From: Letharia columbiana
Taxonomy: Eukaryota > Ascomycota > Lecanoromycetes > Lecanorales > Parmeliaceae
Reading direction: 5' to 3'
Assembly: GCF_014066305.1 (NCBI RefSeq)
Contig: NW_023501049.1
Coordinates: 829,001-893,000 of the forward strand
DNA: 64,000 nt
The position numbers and the translations under genes are program-made. Shown here piece by piece: positions 25,926 through 40,380 of the stretch; position 1 is the stretch's first letter, and the number at the start of each line of letters is the position of its first letter. The notes beneath the pieces are model-generated. The model worked only from the letters and a program-made list of their open reading frames with translations, searched no databases and had not been told where the DNA came from.

Positions 25926-26739
25926 CGATAAATTATCTATAGTCTATATCGACGTAGTATTAATAAAAAAAGATTTAATCTTATAATCGTCTTAGAAGCG
26001 AGATAAGAATAATAATTAATAGAGATAATTTCTTCTATTTTTATAAAGAGATAAATAAAGCTTTAGAGTAAATAGAGGTAACTCGTTACTCTACTCGATA
26101 CTAAAGCGTATATTAATTTAATTTTATAAAAGTTTATAATTTAATAAAATTTAAAATCTTATAATATTATTTTATCGTAATTAAAAGCGCTAAGTAATTA
26201 AAGTATATATTACTATAGCGCGTATTAGCTAAATTATTAATTAGTAAATAATTAAGATTAAAATAAAAAGTATAATATACTCTTCTATATTATTAATTAA
26301 AAAGGCTTTAATATTATATTAAATATATTTAAGCTAAATTAATTATAAGTATTATTAAATTTAGCGATAAAGTAATAATAATTTAAAATTAACGCTAATA
26401 AATTATAGATTAAAAAATTAATTAAATTTATTTAAATTATTAAATAGAAGTTAAATATATTTATAATTATATACGCTATAATAGCGTATAGCGAATTAAA
26501 AAATAAGCGTAGTTTAAAGCTTTCTTAGAAGTTATTAGAGTTTAATAATATTTTTTTTAATAAAAAAGTAGAAATTTTATTTACGCTTAAATAGAGAAAT
26601 TATATTATTAAGATTAAAAGCGATAAAAAGTCGCTATATAATCTCTTATATAATCTATCTTAAACGAAGTTAGCGAAGCTATAACGCTATCTAAAGAATT
26701 TCCTTTAGAAAAATTAAATTTATTATTTAACTTTCTTAG

Positions 26740-27130
26740 TCGAAATATTAATTCTTTTTATTTCTAAAAAGAATAAAAAGCTTTATTTTTATATTAATTA
26801 TTAAAGTCTAAACGCGATAACTATTAAAAATCGATACTCGCTATCTCTAATTATTAAGACTCTAAATCGCTTATATAAATTTAAAGTCTTTATAAAGCTA
26901 AATCTTAAGAATATCTATTATTAAATTTAAATTAAAGAAGATAATAAGTAAAAAATAGCGTTTCGTAGTCGCTATAACTACTTCGAATATTTAATTATAT
27001 CTTTTAAACTCGCTAATATATTAATAACTTTTTAAATATATATTAATAGAGCTTTTATAAGTCTAGTAGATATAATATATATAATATATTTAAATAATAT
27101 TCTAATTTATAATATTAATTTAGCGAAGTA
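26740..27130 (+). pseudogene. RLG-A reverse transcriptase, RIP-inactivated
   Basis: The plus-strand frame gives YINYQSLNAITIKNRYSLS, then KVFIKLNLKN, FRSRYNYFEYLIISF and YLNNILIYS, which line up with the gypsy RT blocks (VDY..LN..T..NRYPLP, FRTRYGHFEY..MPFGL, YLDDILIYS). The catalytic YLDD reads YLNN at 27087..27098, both aspartate codons having become asparagine by G-to-A. The enzyme could not work even without the stops. Confidence 0.85.
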
Positions 27131-28479
27131 TTAGCGATATATTAAATAAGTACTTAAGCGTTTACGCTAATTTTAACTATACGCTAATCTAAAGAAGTAT
27201 TAATTCTATATTAAGCGAGTTAAGTTTCTAGAGTTTATTATATTTATCGAAGATATTATAATAAATTAGAAATATATCGCTATTATTAAGAAGTAGTTAA
27301 AATTAAAAAGTTATTAAAATATATAAGTCTTTTTAGACTTTATTAATTTCTATTAATAATTTATCTATAGCTATTTTAATATAATAATATTATTTATTAA
27401 CTTACTTAAAGAAAGTAAAAATAATAAAAAATCTAGATTATTAGAGTAAATAGATAACGCTAAGCTAGCGTTTTAATAGCTTTAAAGTACTTTTATAATC
27501 GCGCTATTTCTATATTACTATAATTTAAATTTAAAGTTATATCTTAAAATTAACGCTTTTAACTTCGATATAAAAATTATACTTTTATAATTAAATAAAA
27601 ATAATTATTAATAATTAATAATATTCTAATTTAGAAAAATAATTTCTATAAAGTAAAACTATAAGATTTATAATTAAGAGCTACTCGTTATTATAGCGTC
27701 TATAAAATAATAATATTACTATCTAAAAGATAATACGTTTTATATTAAGATTCTAACAAATTATAATAATCTTAAAGACTTTATAAAGTAGAAGAAATTA
27801 AACTTTAAATAAACTCGTTAAACGCTAAAGTTAGCTATTTATAACTTTAAGATTTTTTATTAAATAGATAAATTAAACTCTATTAACTCGCTATCGCGGC
27901 GTCTTAATTATAAAGAAATTTCGTTATTAAATATTAAACTTTTATTAATATTATAAAATAAGCTTATACTTTAAATTAGCGATAAGTAGTTATAAAGAAA
28001 TAAGAAGCTTATAGCGGCTATAGCGCTTATATTTTATATTATTAATATTTAGATAATTATTTCTAAAAGAAAGTCTAAGATTATATAAGAGATTACTTAT
28101 AACATATTTTAAAGACTAATAAAAATATTAATTTAAGATTTATAAGTCTATAATAATTAAATAAACTCTTTTTAAATTAATATTAATAAGTTAATAATTA
28201 AGCGTCGCGTATATAATTAAATATAAATCTTAGATTTTAAGAAACTATTAAGATATAATAATCGCCTTTATATTTCTAGAAATAAAATTTTAAGAAAAGA
28301 GCTTATTAGTAAATATTATAATAATTTATTATTAAAATACTTTAGCGCTATAAAGATATATAAGCTACTTATTTATAAATATTATTAAAATAAAAGTCTA
28401 AAGTAAGTTATCGACTATATTAAGATATATAATATTTATTAATAAATTAAAGCTTCGCGATATCGTCTATATAGCGAAT

Positions 28480-28640
28480 TAAGCTCGCTTTCTATCGCTA
28501 TTAAGCTATAAAAGAAAATTTCTATAAACTTTATTATCGACTTATTAGCGAGTAAGTATAAGAATATTATTTATAATACTATTCTAGTTATAATAGATTA
28601 ATTTATAAAAATAATAAGATATATTTCTATATCTATTATA
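28480..28640 (+). pseudogene. RLG-A integrase core fragment
   Basis: The frame contains NFIIDLLASKYKN and YNTILVIID followed by a stop and FIKIIRYI, matching the gypsy integrase block MDFI..LP.S......ILVVID.FTK....I, which holds the second catalytic aspartate region. Downstream near 29230..29350 the KKLSYKFI..F and IYNIFYISLF segments match the C-terminal ..HPVFHVSLL.. region. Confidence 0.75.
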
Positions 28641-31413
28641 ATCGATATCGCTTAATTAATAAAAGTATTTTATTTTAAAATAGTATATCGCTATAATATA
28701 TTAAACGATATTATTAATAATAGAGACTCTATATTTATTAATAGCTTCTAATTCGCTATTTACTTTTATTTTAAAATTAAGCGATATCTAAGTATTATCT
28801 TTTATTTATAAATCGATAAATAGATTAAGCGATAAAATTAGATACTAAAATACTTTTTATATATATTCGCTAATAATAAGTAAAATATTTAGATAAAATA
28901 ACTATTAATAATAGAGTTCGCTTATATAAATAATTAATATTTCTTTATTAAAATAATATTATTCTTTCTAATATATAAATATTATTCTAAAATTCGTTAA
29001 AAGATTAAGAATAACTTTATTAAGAGAGAGATATTCGCTATAAATAATAGAATAAAGAAGTTATAAGTATTAAGAAATAAGATAGTAAAGCGTTTTTATA
29101 GCGCGATTACGACTTAGTTTAAGTATTATAATAAAATATATTAATTTTAAAGCTATAAGATAGATAATTTAATAATATTAGCGATTAAGAATCTAAAGTA
29201 AAAATATCTAAATAAGAAGTTATCTTATAAATTTATAAAATTATTTTAAATTATAGATAAGATAGAGGCGTAGATATATTATCTACTTCTATCTTCGATA
29301 TATAAAATTTATAATATCTTTTATATATCGTTATTTAAGTTTTATTATCTTCGCGATTATAATAATATAGCGAAAGTCTTTATATAAACTCTTAATCTTA
29401 TTAATAATAATAAGCTTTAAAAGATTAAAGAAATTATTAATAAGATTAAGTATAAGAAAGATATTTAATATAAAGTTAAATAAATTAATTAAGATAAAGA
29501 GTATAATTAATAATTATTAGATAATAAATTTATTAATATTAGCGAGCTAATTTAAGTCTATAAATAGATAAATAATAAATAAAAGTATTAAATAATAAAT
29601 AATAAGTCTCTTATTATTAAAGAGCTTAATTAATTATATAAATTAATAGCGAATAAGTAAAGATAATAAAATAAGATATAATTATTAATTAGATTAGATA
29701 TATTTCTAGATAATACTTATACTACGCGCGTACTTCTCTATACTTACTACTATTAAGATATAAATTAATAAAATAATTATATTATTTAACTATCTACTAA
29801 ACTCTACTATAAAAAAAATTTATTATATTAAAATATATACTATTAATATAGATATATTTTTATCTAAAATAGCTATTAAAGAACTATCTAAAAATCTTAC
29901 GTTAGCGCTATTACTAAAAAAAGATTATTATTTAAATATTCTTCGCTATCTTAATATTAGAGATCGAGTTAAATTTATTAATTTAATTCTTTAATAAGAA
30001 GATAATTAAAGTATAGTCTTCGAGTTAATATTTATTAATATTCGTTATATATCGATAAAGGCTCTTAAGCTTCTTCTTTAATAACTTATTTATTTTCTTT
30101 AATTTCTCTATACGCTTATATATCGCTATAAGCTAGTCTTAAAGATTTATAATTATAATAAAGACGATTAAAGTTATCGCTATTATATATTTCTATAATT
30201 TATATTATTAAATAATCTTCTTATTAAGCTTAGTTTATTAATAAGATAGCTTTTAAGATTATTTAGCGCGGCGATAGCGTTATATTAATTTTCTTATCTA
30301 TATTTAAAGATATAGAGGAATTTTAATATAGCGATTAATATCGCGTCTTTCGATCTTATAATTATTATAGAGAAAAGACTTATCTTAAATATATAAATTA
30401 TTATCTTAATAAAAGTAAGTTCTATATAATAAATTAGATATTAGAACTTATTAGTAGATATATATATAAAGCGATAATAATAGAAATAGTTAAGAGTTAG
30501 TAGTCGCGTCTATAAGACGACTATATACTTATTATTAAAGTTATTATTATTATTAAAAAAGAATATTATAAAATTATTAGTTTATATATTAACGCGATTA
30601 ATAATAATAAGATACTTATAATAAAGAGAAGTAGATTATTAATATAATAAGATATATTATATTTATATTAATATTAATATTAATATTATAACGCTAAAGT
30701 AAGTACTTATAAGAGAGACGTTAGAAGTTATAAAGAATAAAAATAAATAATTTAAAAGAGGTTTTTATATTCTTTATTATAGCGTTATTATTAATAGATA
30801 GTACTTAGTAATATAGATAATAGCGACGCGATAATATTTCGCTATTATCTATAAGACCGCGTCGTCTAGCTATTATTATTATTTCTACTATTATTATTAA
30901 TTAATAATTAAGGACGTTATCGCGAACGCGTCGCTCTATTAATTACTTTCTTTAAATTTCTATAATAAAGATTATTATTACGTTACTTCGCTATAAACGT
31001 AATACGCTATAAAAATAACGTTATCTATAGAAAAACTCTTCTCTCTTCTCTTATTTATTAAGTTTTTAAGATTTTATTATAAATTTTTAAATCTAATATT
31101 ATTCGCTATAGAGGCTATTAACTAGCGCTATAAAAACGTTAATATTAAGCGTATTAACTTACTATAGATTATTATTAATTAATATTATAAAAGCGATATT
31201 ATTCTCGAAGATAGTATTAATATTATTATATAATATATTAATAACGCGTCTACGGCGCGTAAGAGTTAATTCTATCGCGTTATTAAAATAATATTATAAT
31301 CTTAATAGATTAACTCTTTTCTCTTATTTCTCTATTAGAGTTTAAAGGTTTTTTAATAAATATTCTATTTTTACTTAAGCGCTTAGAGATTAAGATCTAA
31401 AAGAGAAGATAAT

Positions 31414-31684
31414 TATTAGATCTAATACGTTATAGACCTTAGCGCTACTTATATTAAGACGTCGATATTATATATACTATATTAGAGTTTCTTTTAGAGT
31501 TTAATTTTAATAATATATCTTATATATCTAGAGGCTTAGCGAATATAGATCTACTTTATATATCTCGAAGTTTTAATATTTCTTAGAGATTAGTTCTACT
31601 ATTAAATATACTATTAAATTTTATAACGATACTACGTCTTTTATAGTCTATATTCGCTAGCTAATAGTAAACTATACTATTATA
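31414..31684 (+). repeat. RLG-A 3' LTR of copy 5
   Basis: Begins TATTAGATCTAATACG and ends CTATTATA; matches the other RLG-A LTRs. Confidence 0.8.
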
Positions 31685-34334
31685 TTTCTATAATTTAATA
31701 TTTAATAAATTTTAATATAGAATTTTTTATATTAAAATATAGTTTAACTATATTATATTAATATTTATTAAATATATTATAAATAAATATATAATTAATA
31801 CTTAAATTAGAATATTATTTAAATATATTATATATATTATTTTTATACTTATAAAAACTTATTAATATATATTTAATAAGTTATTAATATATTACGTTTA
31901 AAAGATATAATTAAATATTAAAATTAATTATAGTAATTACGAAACGCTATTTTTTACTTATTATCTTCTTTAATTTAAATTTAATAATAGATATTTTTAA
32001 GATTATTTTATAAAGATTTTAAATTTATATAAATTTAATAATTTTAATAAATAAATATTAATTTTTAATAGTTATCGCGTTTAAGTCTCGATAATTAATA
32101 TAAAAATAAAGCTCTTTATTTTTTTAAGAAATAAAAAGAATTAATATTTATACTAAGAAAGTTAAATAATAAATTTAATTTTTTTAAAGAATTTTTTTTA
32201 AATAGCGTTATAGCTTTATTAACTTTATTTAAAATAAATTATATAAAAAATTATATAGGTTTTATTATGCTTTTAATCTTAATAATATAATCTCTCTACT
32301 TAAGCGTAAATAAGATTTCTACTTTTTTATTAAAAAAATATTATTAAACTCTAGTAACTTCTAAGAAAGCTTTAAATTATACTTATTTTTCAATTTACTT
32401 TATATTATTATACTATATATAATTATAAATATATTTAATTTTTATTTAATAATTTAAATAAATTTAATTAATTTTTTAATTTATAATTTATTAGCGTTAA
32501 CTTTAAATTATTATTACTTTATTGCTAGATTTAATAATACTTATAATTAATTTAATTTAAATATATTTAATATAATATTAAGATCTTTTTAATTAATAAT
32601 ATAAAAGAGTATATTATACTTTTTATTTTAATTTTAACTATTTACTAATTAATAATTTAGCTAATATATACTATAATAATATATACTTTAATTACTTAGC
32701 GCTTTTAATTATAATAAAATAATATTATAAGATTTTAAGTTTTATTAAATTACGAATTTTTATAAAATTAAATTAATATACTTTTATATTATCAAGTAGA
32801 GTAACGAGTTATCTCTATTTATTTTAAAGCTTTTATCTACTTCTTTATAAGAATAAGAAGAAATTATCTCTATTATTATTATTATTCTTATCCCTCTCTA
32901 AAGATAATTATAAGATTTAAATCTTTTTTTATTAATACTATATCGATATAAATTATAGATAATTTATCGAGATTTAGATATTTAGATATTTAATAATTCT
33001 ATTTATTATAATAAAAATAACTATTCTTTTTATAATTAGAATTAAAGAATTTAATTTTATACTTTATATTATTATCTTAAATACGCGCTATATAAACGCC
33101 GCTATTTAAAAATTAATTTAGACTTTAAAATTTAATTCTTTAAAGAGTTTATTCTTAACAAACCTCTTAAAAACTTTAAATAAAAATCGTTATTAAAGTA
33201 TATACGTTTTAAAATCTTTTTCTATATAATAGTCTAAATAAGAATTTCTTCTTATTATTTCGATATATTATTAATATTTAAAATTTTATTTTTAAGCTCT
33301 AATTTAAACTTAATTAAGAAGAAATTAATTTAATATTTCTTAGAAAATAAAATTATATAAATCTCTAACTTCTTTAAATAAATCTTAAAAATAGATATCT
33401 TCTAATTAAAGCGTTATTTAATCTTCTTTTACTTTTTATATATAAGAAGATAGCGATTTATTAAATTCGCTATTAAATTAAATAAAAACTACTTAAAGAA
33501 TTTAAAAGTTATATCTTTTAGATTATAAATTTAATAATATTTATATTATTAGATATTAAGATTATCTTCTAAGAATTATATATAATAAATAATTCTTAAT
33601 TAATTAATAATAAAATATTTAGAACTTATAAGAAACTTAATTTCGACTTCGCGAAACTAGCGTAAATACTCTTCTTTATTAATACTCTTATAAGAATATA
33701 TTCTTTTAAAGCGAAGTATTTTTATTTTAATTAATATATTTACTAAAAACGCGATAATAATTAATATAAATAAATTTTCGCTAATTATAGATAATAAGCT
33801 AATATTATAAAACTTCGAGATTATAAGCCTTTAATATAGTTAATTCTTATTCTTATTTTAAACGATAATTTTCGATTTTAATAATTATAAGACGTTATTT
33901 TATAGTAAGATCTTTTATTAATAAGAAATTCTTAAACTTATTATTAGCGCTATAGCGACTTTTAATATTATCTTTATTTTTTATTATATAATTTAAAGAT
34001 AAACTCGATATTATAATAATAATAAATCTTTTTCTTTAAAAGATAAAGAGATTAAAATTATAAAGGCGTAGTTTATTAAGTAATTAACTAGTAAATATAG
34101 ACTATAAAAGATATAATATTATTATAAAATTTAATAATATATTTAATAGTAGAACTAATCTCTAAAAAATATTAAAACTTCGAGATATATAAAGTAAATC
34201 TATATTCGTTAAGTCTTTAATATATAAGATATATTATTAAAACTAAACTCTAAAAGAAACTCTAACGTAATATATACGATATCGACGTCTTAATATAAGT
34301 AGCGCTAAGGTCTATAATAGTATTAGATCTAATA
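31685..34334 (-). mobile_element. RLG-A fragment (right of the plus-strand copy), 5' part
   Basis: Minus-strand sequence colinear with about 11570..15701 of copy 2 without X1, ending in a 5' LTR at 34059..34334. It repeats about 240 bases also present at the right end of the fragment 23300..24555. The RLG-A region at 33465..33560 supplies the uninterrupted site that defines the X1 insertion. Confidence 0.75.
34059..34334 (-). repeat. RLG-A 5' LTR (right fragment)
   Basis: Starts TATAAAGGCGTAG and ends TTAGATCTAATA on the plus strand. Confidence 0.8.
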
Positions 34335-34770
34335 TATAATAATTAAAACTAATAAATTTTAAAAAGTTTTTAAATTATTAAATCTATTAATAATACTAAT
34401 AAGATATTTATATTTTAACTTTATTATATTATTATCTATTATATCTTAGATATAAATTTTTTTATATTATATATATTATAATAGTTATAAATAAAAACTT
34501 AATAAGATTAGAAGAAATTCATTTTTTAGAATTTATATAAAAGTAAAGATAGTAATTTAGTAATTTTTTTATCCAATTTTATATAGCGTAGAAAAATAAT
34601 ACTAATACTTTACTATTATCTTCAATTAAGATATTTAATTTTTAATATATTTATAAAGATTTTATATATATATAAATTCTTAATTTTTAAATATTAAACT
34701 CTTTATTATATTTTATTTTAATAATCTTAATAAATAGATAGTAACTATAACGCTATTCTAAAGTAATATT
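34335..34770 (+). mobile_element. F copy 2, fragment
   Basis: Matches about 15770..16150 of F copy 1 in the same orientation, fully RIP-mutated; adjoins the RLG-B fragment. Confidence 0.5.
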
Positions 34771-35971
34771 TTAGAGTTTATATTAATTATAATTAAGATA
34801 ATTAAGTAAATCTATTATTAATAATAGAGTTTAAAATTAACTTCGATAAAAACGCCTTATCGAGTATATTATTATTTCTTCTTATTAAAAAATATATTTC
34901 TTACTTAAAAATAGAATCTTTTATTTTTTAAGATTAATCCGCTAGTTAAAGAGCGAAGAGAGATATTAAATTAATTAATAAATTTATCGAGAAGATAAAT
35001 ATTATAAGAAATTATTTAAGAAGTTAATTTAAATAATTATAAGCTTTATAAAAGAAGTAAGCTAATCATTATCGACTTTTAACGCTAGAATTTAAAATTA
35101 AAGATATAATTATACTTAATAAAAGAAATATTAAAATTATATATCTTTAGTAAATTACTAAATTATAAGAATTTTAGATTATTTAAAATTATTAAAACTT
35201 TAAATAATTTTATCTATAAGTTAGAACTCTTAACTTTTATAAATAATATTTATTCTATCTTTTATTTATAACTATTATATCTCGATAATAATAACTTACT
35301 ATTAAAATAGATTAAGCCTTCGTTATTATTTATCGATATTAATAAAAAAGATAAAATCTATAATATTAAAGAAATAGTTTAATTTAAATTAGATAAATAA
35401 AAAAATAATTTTTTAACTAGATAAAGAGAGATATCTAATATATAAAATTAGATATAAAGACTCTAAGATCGAGAAAAACTTATTCTAATAACTATTTATA
35501 AATATAATAGAATATTCGAATCTAATAATAGACTTTTATTATTATTACCCTCGAGATCGTTAGCTCTTATTTATTATTTAAAAGATCTTTAGAATAATTT
35601 TTTTTATTAGCGCTATTAATCTATAGTAGCTATATCGACTTATAAGAAGATCTTAATACTATAACGAAATACTAAATTAATATATCTAAAAATATTACTT
35701 TATATATATTTAGATATACTTTTTATAAGATCGATATCTACTCTATAATAGTTATTGTCGAAACTTTAAATTAAAAAAGAGAGTAATATTACGATTTTAA
35801 TAATCTTATAATCTTACTTATTTATATTATAATCTAATTAAACTTAGCGTATTAAGATCTTTTAGTCTTTTTATCTTACTATAAAGTCTATACTTATAAT
35901 AATTCTATATAAATAGTATTCTCTTCATACTATAATATAGAGTTATTATATATATTATTAAGTCTTTAATA
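34771..35971 (+). mobile_element. RLG-B copy 2, 3' part with chromodomain and 3' LTR
   Basis: The plus frame reads like the end of a gypsy integrase (ASQRAKR.I... near 34940, LNKRNIKI near 35120). A chromodomain-like stretch follows at about 35310..35540 (DKIYNIKEIV, then IQN*I*RL-type residues and a C-terminal ..NL/NITEYSN segment). The LTR (35787..35971) closes the element. Chromodomains at this position characterise chromovirus-type gypsy elements and target integration to modified histones. Everything is RIP-mutated. Confidence 0.65.
35787..35971 (+). repeat. RLG-B 3' LTR
   Basis: 185 bp from TATTACGATTTTAATAATC (ancestral TGTTACG) to AAGTCTTTAATA (ancestral ...TAACA). Same unit as 6410..7034 and 54605..54777. 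Confidence 0.75.
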
Positions 35972-36365
35972 ATAGATATAATAAGAGATAAGATAGAGCT
36001 ATAGTTTATAAAATCTTAAATTTATATATATAGCTAATTATAAATATAGCAGGTTACGCTACGCTCTTTAATTAAATCGACTAATTTATCGCGAGTAAAT
36101 AAATTAGCGTTCGTAACTTATTTAAAAAATAGATATACGTTATTAATATATAGAATAACTTTTTATTTTGTTATCTTTCAAATTTTAAAAATAATATAAT
36201 TTTTTTTAAATTATAGAACGAAATATGGGCTTTTAGATAAAAAACGAATTTCTAAATTTTAGTCTTATAATTATATATTGTTAAAGCGTAAGGAATTCAT
36301 AGATATCGCTTATCAAAGTTCGCTTATACAAAGTTCGCTCGATTTAGTCGATAGTATTAGAATTA
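35972..36365 (-). mobile_element. S4, inverted S element, 5' truncated
   Basis: Begins with the inverted S 3' end directly after the RLG-B LTR. It contains the inverted AAAGTTCGCTTAT units near 36310..36350 and diverges after about 36365 before reaching CGAGTAAAG. Confidence 0.6.
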
Positions 36366-37776
36366 ACGTATAGGTGCTGATACTAGTAATAGATAAGATA
36401 GAACGAGAATAATATTAGACTATCGAATTATATATGTGAAAAGAAGATATAATATAGTAATGGAGATCTACCCTTATTATTTATTTATAATTAGTATTAA
36501 CTCCTAGCTATAGGCTAAGTAATATTATTAAGAATACGCTCGTAATAGTACTCCTCTCTCTTAAAAGAGTCATAATCTCTATAGCTAATAGATCTAAGAT
36601 ATAGATTTATTACTTATCTTATATCTCTAAATATTTATAATTCGTATTAAGGCCTTAAGCTAAAGACTAATTGAGATCTCGAAGATATAATATATATCTT
36701 ATCTATATATTATATAAGATTCTCTAAATTCTTCTTCTATTTAATCTATTTATTATTCGATAACCGCCTAGATCGAGGTAATAAATTTATCGAGAATTCT
36801 CCGTATACTTAATAACGTGTCTCTTTTCTATTCTTCTTAATAACTTTACTATATTAGGTCTACTATAGCTGAAATTGCTACTCTATCTACTTCTAATAAG
36901 ATTAAAGTAGCTTAGACCTTAAAGCGTTAGAAAAGAGAATTAAGATAAGATAAGGTAAAAGAATAAGCTCGAGAAACGTAATAAGCTTCTCGAAGATATA
37001 TCTAAATTACTAGAGTATTAATTAATGGAAATTTTATATCGTAAAGCTATTAATCACCTTTCGAAAGGTCTAAAAGTTACTTTATATTTAATATTTTCTC
37101 TTATATAAATTATTACTATATAAGAAATACTTTATAATAATATTAATTTATATATCTATTAATAGAGTATTCTTAGTTTTATTTAAAAACCTTTTAAGAT
37201 CTTAAAGCTAAAAATCTTTATCGCTATTACTATCTATATAGAAATTTATTACTTTTCTACTATTTATAATTATTAGAGAAATAATAATATTACTTTAATA
37301 TTACTTCGATTATTATTAAATAAATAGCTCGAAATCGCTATATTCTTCTTCGTAAATATATATATTACTTAAATCTTAATATAGAGAATAATTTTATTAT
37401 TAAAAAGAATAGATATAAAAAGTTTATATAATATAAAAAGCTTCTTTTATTTATCGATAAGATATAAAATAATTAAAAGAAATTACGTACTTTAAGTTTC
37501 TACTATATAATTAATAAATATGTAATTAAAAAGATAAAGTATACTTAGTATTCTATTATAGCTTTAAATAAATTAATTAAAAAGAAATATAAGCTTTTCG
37601 TAATTAATAATAAGAGTTATCTCTATAATTATATATAATATTCGCCTATATAAGATCTCGAGAGTAGATTAAAAATTAAAGATCTTAAAGAAATATTAGT
37701 TATAGTATTTAATATTAGTTATTAATTATATTATACTCTTATAATATATAGATTATTAAGATTTATAGAATTTTAT
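36366..37776 (+). mobile_element. D copy 1, unclassified repeat
   Basis: From 36826 (TTCTATTCTTCTTAATAAC) onward it matches 51819..52720 at high identity and in the same orientation. The upstream part (36366..36825) is less RIP-mutated (retains TGTG, ATGGAG, CCGCC) and unmatched in the window. A plus frame near 36850..37020 is rich in K, R, Q and A with TAA/TAG only at Q-like positions. I cannot assign a family, but the two copies are part of a repeat and probably transposon-derived. Confidence 0.45.
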
Positions 37777-37888
37777 ATCTAATATAATATAAAATCTTAG
37801 CGATATATACTACGATATAATATATCTATAGTATTATATTATAAAATAATATATATATAAGATATCTTAATTAGAATTTCTATATTTA
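37777..37888 (-). repeat. Left inverted repeat of T
   Basis: Matches 49705..49815 in inverse orientation through TAGAATTTC, ATATATATATAA and ACGATATAATATATCTATA. Confidence 0.7.
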
Positions 37889-38274
37889 GAAGTAGCTATT
37901 CTAATTATTATTCTAGTTAATAACTACGCTAAATTAATAAGATATAAAATTAAATATAATTATATTTTATTACTTTATATATATAAAAGAAAGCGAGTTA
38001 TATCTACTAATAATAAGAAAAGCTTATCTTTCTCTAATATTAGTCGCGCGAAATCCGCCGGCACTTTATAATTAAAGTCGTCGACGATAATTTTATACAT
38101 CTATTATATATTTTCGATATCGCTATCTAATATAAAATTATACGTATTATAATTATAGTTTTTTTATTAAATCGTCAATTTAGAAAAGTTAATATATTTC
38201 TTAATATTCTCTTAAAAGTATTATAGCTTAATATAATAAGCTATATTTCTTTAAACTATCTTCTCGCGATATAT

Positions 38275-40380
38275 AAAAAAAAGATTAGATATAGAAAGTA
38301 TATAAAAGTATATTTAATAATTCTAGAATAAATTAGCGATATCTATAATAATAATTAGAATTAAGAATTAGATATACTTAAATAAAAGATAACTTTATAT
38401 TACTTATATAATAGCGATAATAATAATTAAGATTAAAATATTAATTTAGATAGTATAGCTTTTATAGTAAGCTTTTTATTATTATACGCTAGATTAATTA
38501 TATATAAATAAAGATTTATAATTTTATCTTTTAGATATAATCTTTATTTAATATTTTAAGATTTTTATAATAGCTTCAATACTTATTAATTAGCGCGTTA
38601 ATATTATTATATCTAAGCTATAATAGCGCTTATTATTAAATTCTATATTACGCTCTTAAATAGCTTAAAAAGATAAAATCTATTTATTTTAATTATCAGC
38701 GCGTATAGTAAAATTATTCTTAATACTTATATCTTATTTAGCTTCGATATTATTTATTTTCTCTTAATTCGAGCTTTTATCTTTATTTATATATATAATA
38801 ATTCGCGCGATAAGCGAAACTTTAGACTTCTTCGTAATTACGCTCGCGTATTTTTCTTATATAATATTATTAAAATATAAGTTTATTAGAATAATAATTA
38901 GAACTAGAAATTACTTATCGCTTATCTATTATATCTTATCTAATTTATTTAAAAGCTTACTTCTATTATAATAACGATATATTAATATATTTAATTTTAT
39001 ACTTTTTAATAATTATAGCGTAATTAATAGCTAAGATATCGACTTTCTTTACTTTCTTAACTAGTTTCTTCTTAAATATAAATATATTTATTCGCTATCG
39101 CGATCTCTTAATATTTTTATTTTAATTAAGCTTATTCTTCGCTTTTTATTTTAATTAAAAGCTTAATTATCATTTAATTAATCTATATTAAGACTCTTTA
39201 ATATCGCTATTATTATTAATATTTAATATTTATTATAATAAATTATTAGACTTAATCTCTTCTACTTTAATTACTATAAAAAGATAAATTAATAAATATA
39301 TATAAAAGAATTAAAGGGCTTATACGAATATCTATAAATATTAAGCTATTCTTAATTTTAATTAAAGCTTATTTTATTAAAAAGTACGTTAATTCTAGTA
39401 AGTATCGATATTAGAAATAAAGAGAATATATATTACACGCTATTTTAAGTATATTATTATAGAGTTTAATTTAAAGAATAATTATTTCTATAAAGATAGT
39501 AAGACTTAAAGATAAGAAAGTAAGAATAAAATATACGAAAATTTTAATAAGTTATAGTAGTTTAATATTAGTTAAATTAGATAAAAATAATTACTTACTA
39601 GCTCGCTCTCTTAAATCTTTTATCTTTTAATCTATATAAATTATAATAATAATTATAATTATTATAAAAGTAGCTAAGATTATATTAGATAATAGCGCTT
39701 AATAAGCGTAATTCGCTTAAACTTAAATCTTTAAAATTAAAGAGAAAATATTTTATTAATATTTAATTTAAGCTAGATAATTTAAAGTAATCTAAAAATT
39801 TAATATACGCGATAGATATCTAAGCTTTTCTTCTCTTCTTCTTTCTCTTTAAAACTTTCTTTTTTATATTAACTCTTCTTATTATTAAATTATCTTCTTT
39901 ATATATTAAACTTCTATTTAAATAATCTAATATTATTATAGCGATATTAAAAGTATAATATAGTTATTAAGTTATATATTTATTTTTTATTTTTTAATAA
40001 CTTTAAGTTAATATATAGATAGATCGCGCGAAGAGCTTAATTTATATATACTTAATCTATTATTAATAGCTCTTTAAAAAAGTTAATACTATTCTAGAGT
40101 ACTAGATATAGCGTTAAAATAAAGAGTTTATTAGATATTATTATCGCTTTAATCGCTATTATTATTACTTTAATAGATATTATCTTTATTTTAATAGATA
40201 TTATCTTTACTTTAATAATATTAAAACGTTAATAAAAATTAGATAATATATTCTTCTAATTATTATTATATTTATTATATATAACTAACGCGAGCTATAG
40301 CTTCAAGCTTTACGCGAGATTTATTATTATTAAAAATTAATTAATCTTATAATTTTAAAGCTTCTCTTTTAATATCTAAT
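38275..40380. repeat. Direct duplication in T, copy 1
   Basis: About 2.1 kb from AAAAAAAAGATTAGATATAG to about TTTAAAGCTTCTC, repeated at 40850..~42930 with numerous transitions and small deletions. Offset about 2.57 kb. Frames with few stops exist on both strands, but TGA is depleted by RIP, so open length is not evidence of coding here. Confidence 0.75.

Larger units (their letters stand above)
24556..31684 (+). mobile_element. RLG-A copy 5, nearly complete plus-strand Ty3/gypsy element
   Basis: About 7.1 kb: 5' LTR about 24556..24833, gag with zinc knuckle near 25870..25915, reverse transcriptase about 26740..27130, RNase H and integrase to about 29350, 3' LTR 31414..31684. The frame is broken throughout by TAA/TAG, but the amino-acid order protease, RT, RNase H, integrase identifies Ty3/gypsy. 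The 5' LTR seems to lack its first ~14 bases and no target duplication is visible, while RLG-A minus-strand fragments lie on both sides. It may have been placed by recombination or inserted into another copy and then rearranged. Confidence 0.85.

Noticed and set aside
17648..34334. RLG-A copy 3 and the fragments at 23300..24555 and 31685..34334 as one original element
   Set aside because: The left candidate target sequence (ATATC) does not match the sequence after 34334 (TATAA), about 1.3 kb is missing between the pieces and about 240 bases overlap, so the link is unproven.
38400..40230. Long plus-strand frame interrupted only by TAA/TAG in the T duplication
   Set aside because: TGA is depleted by RIP in all frames and the opposite strand is similarly open, so stop type is not evidence of coding; no motif was recognised.
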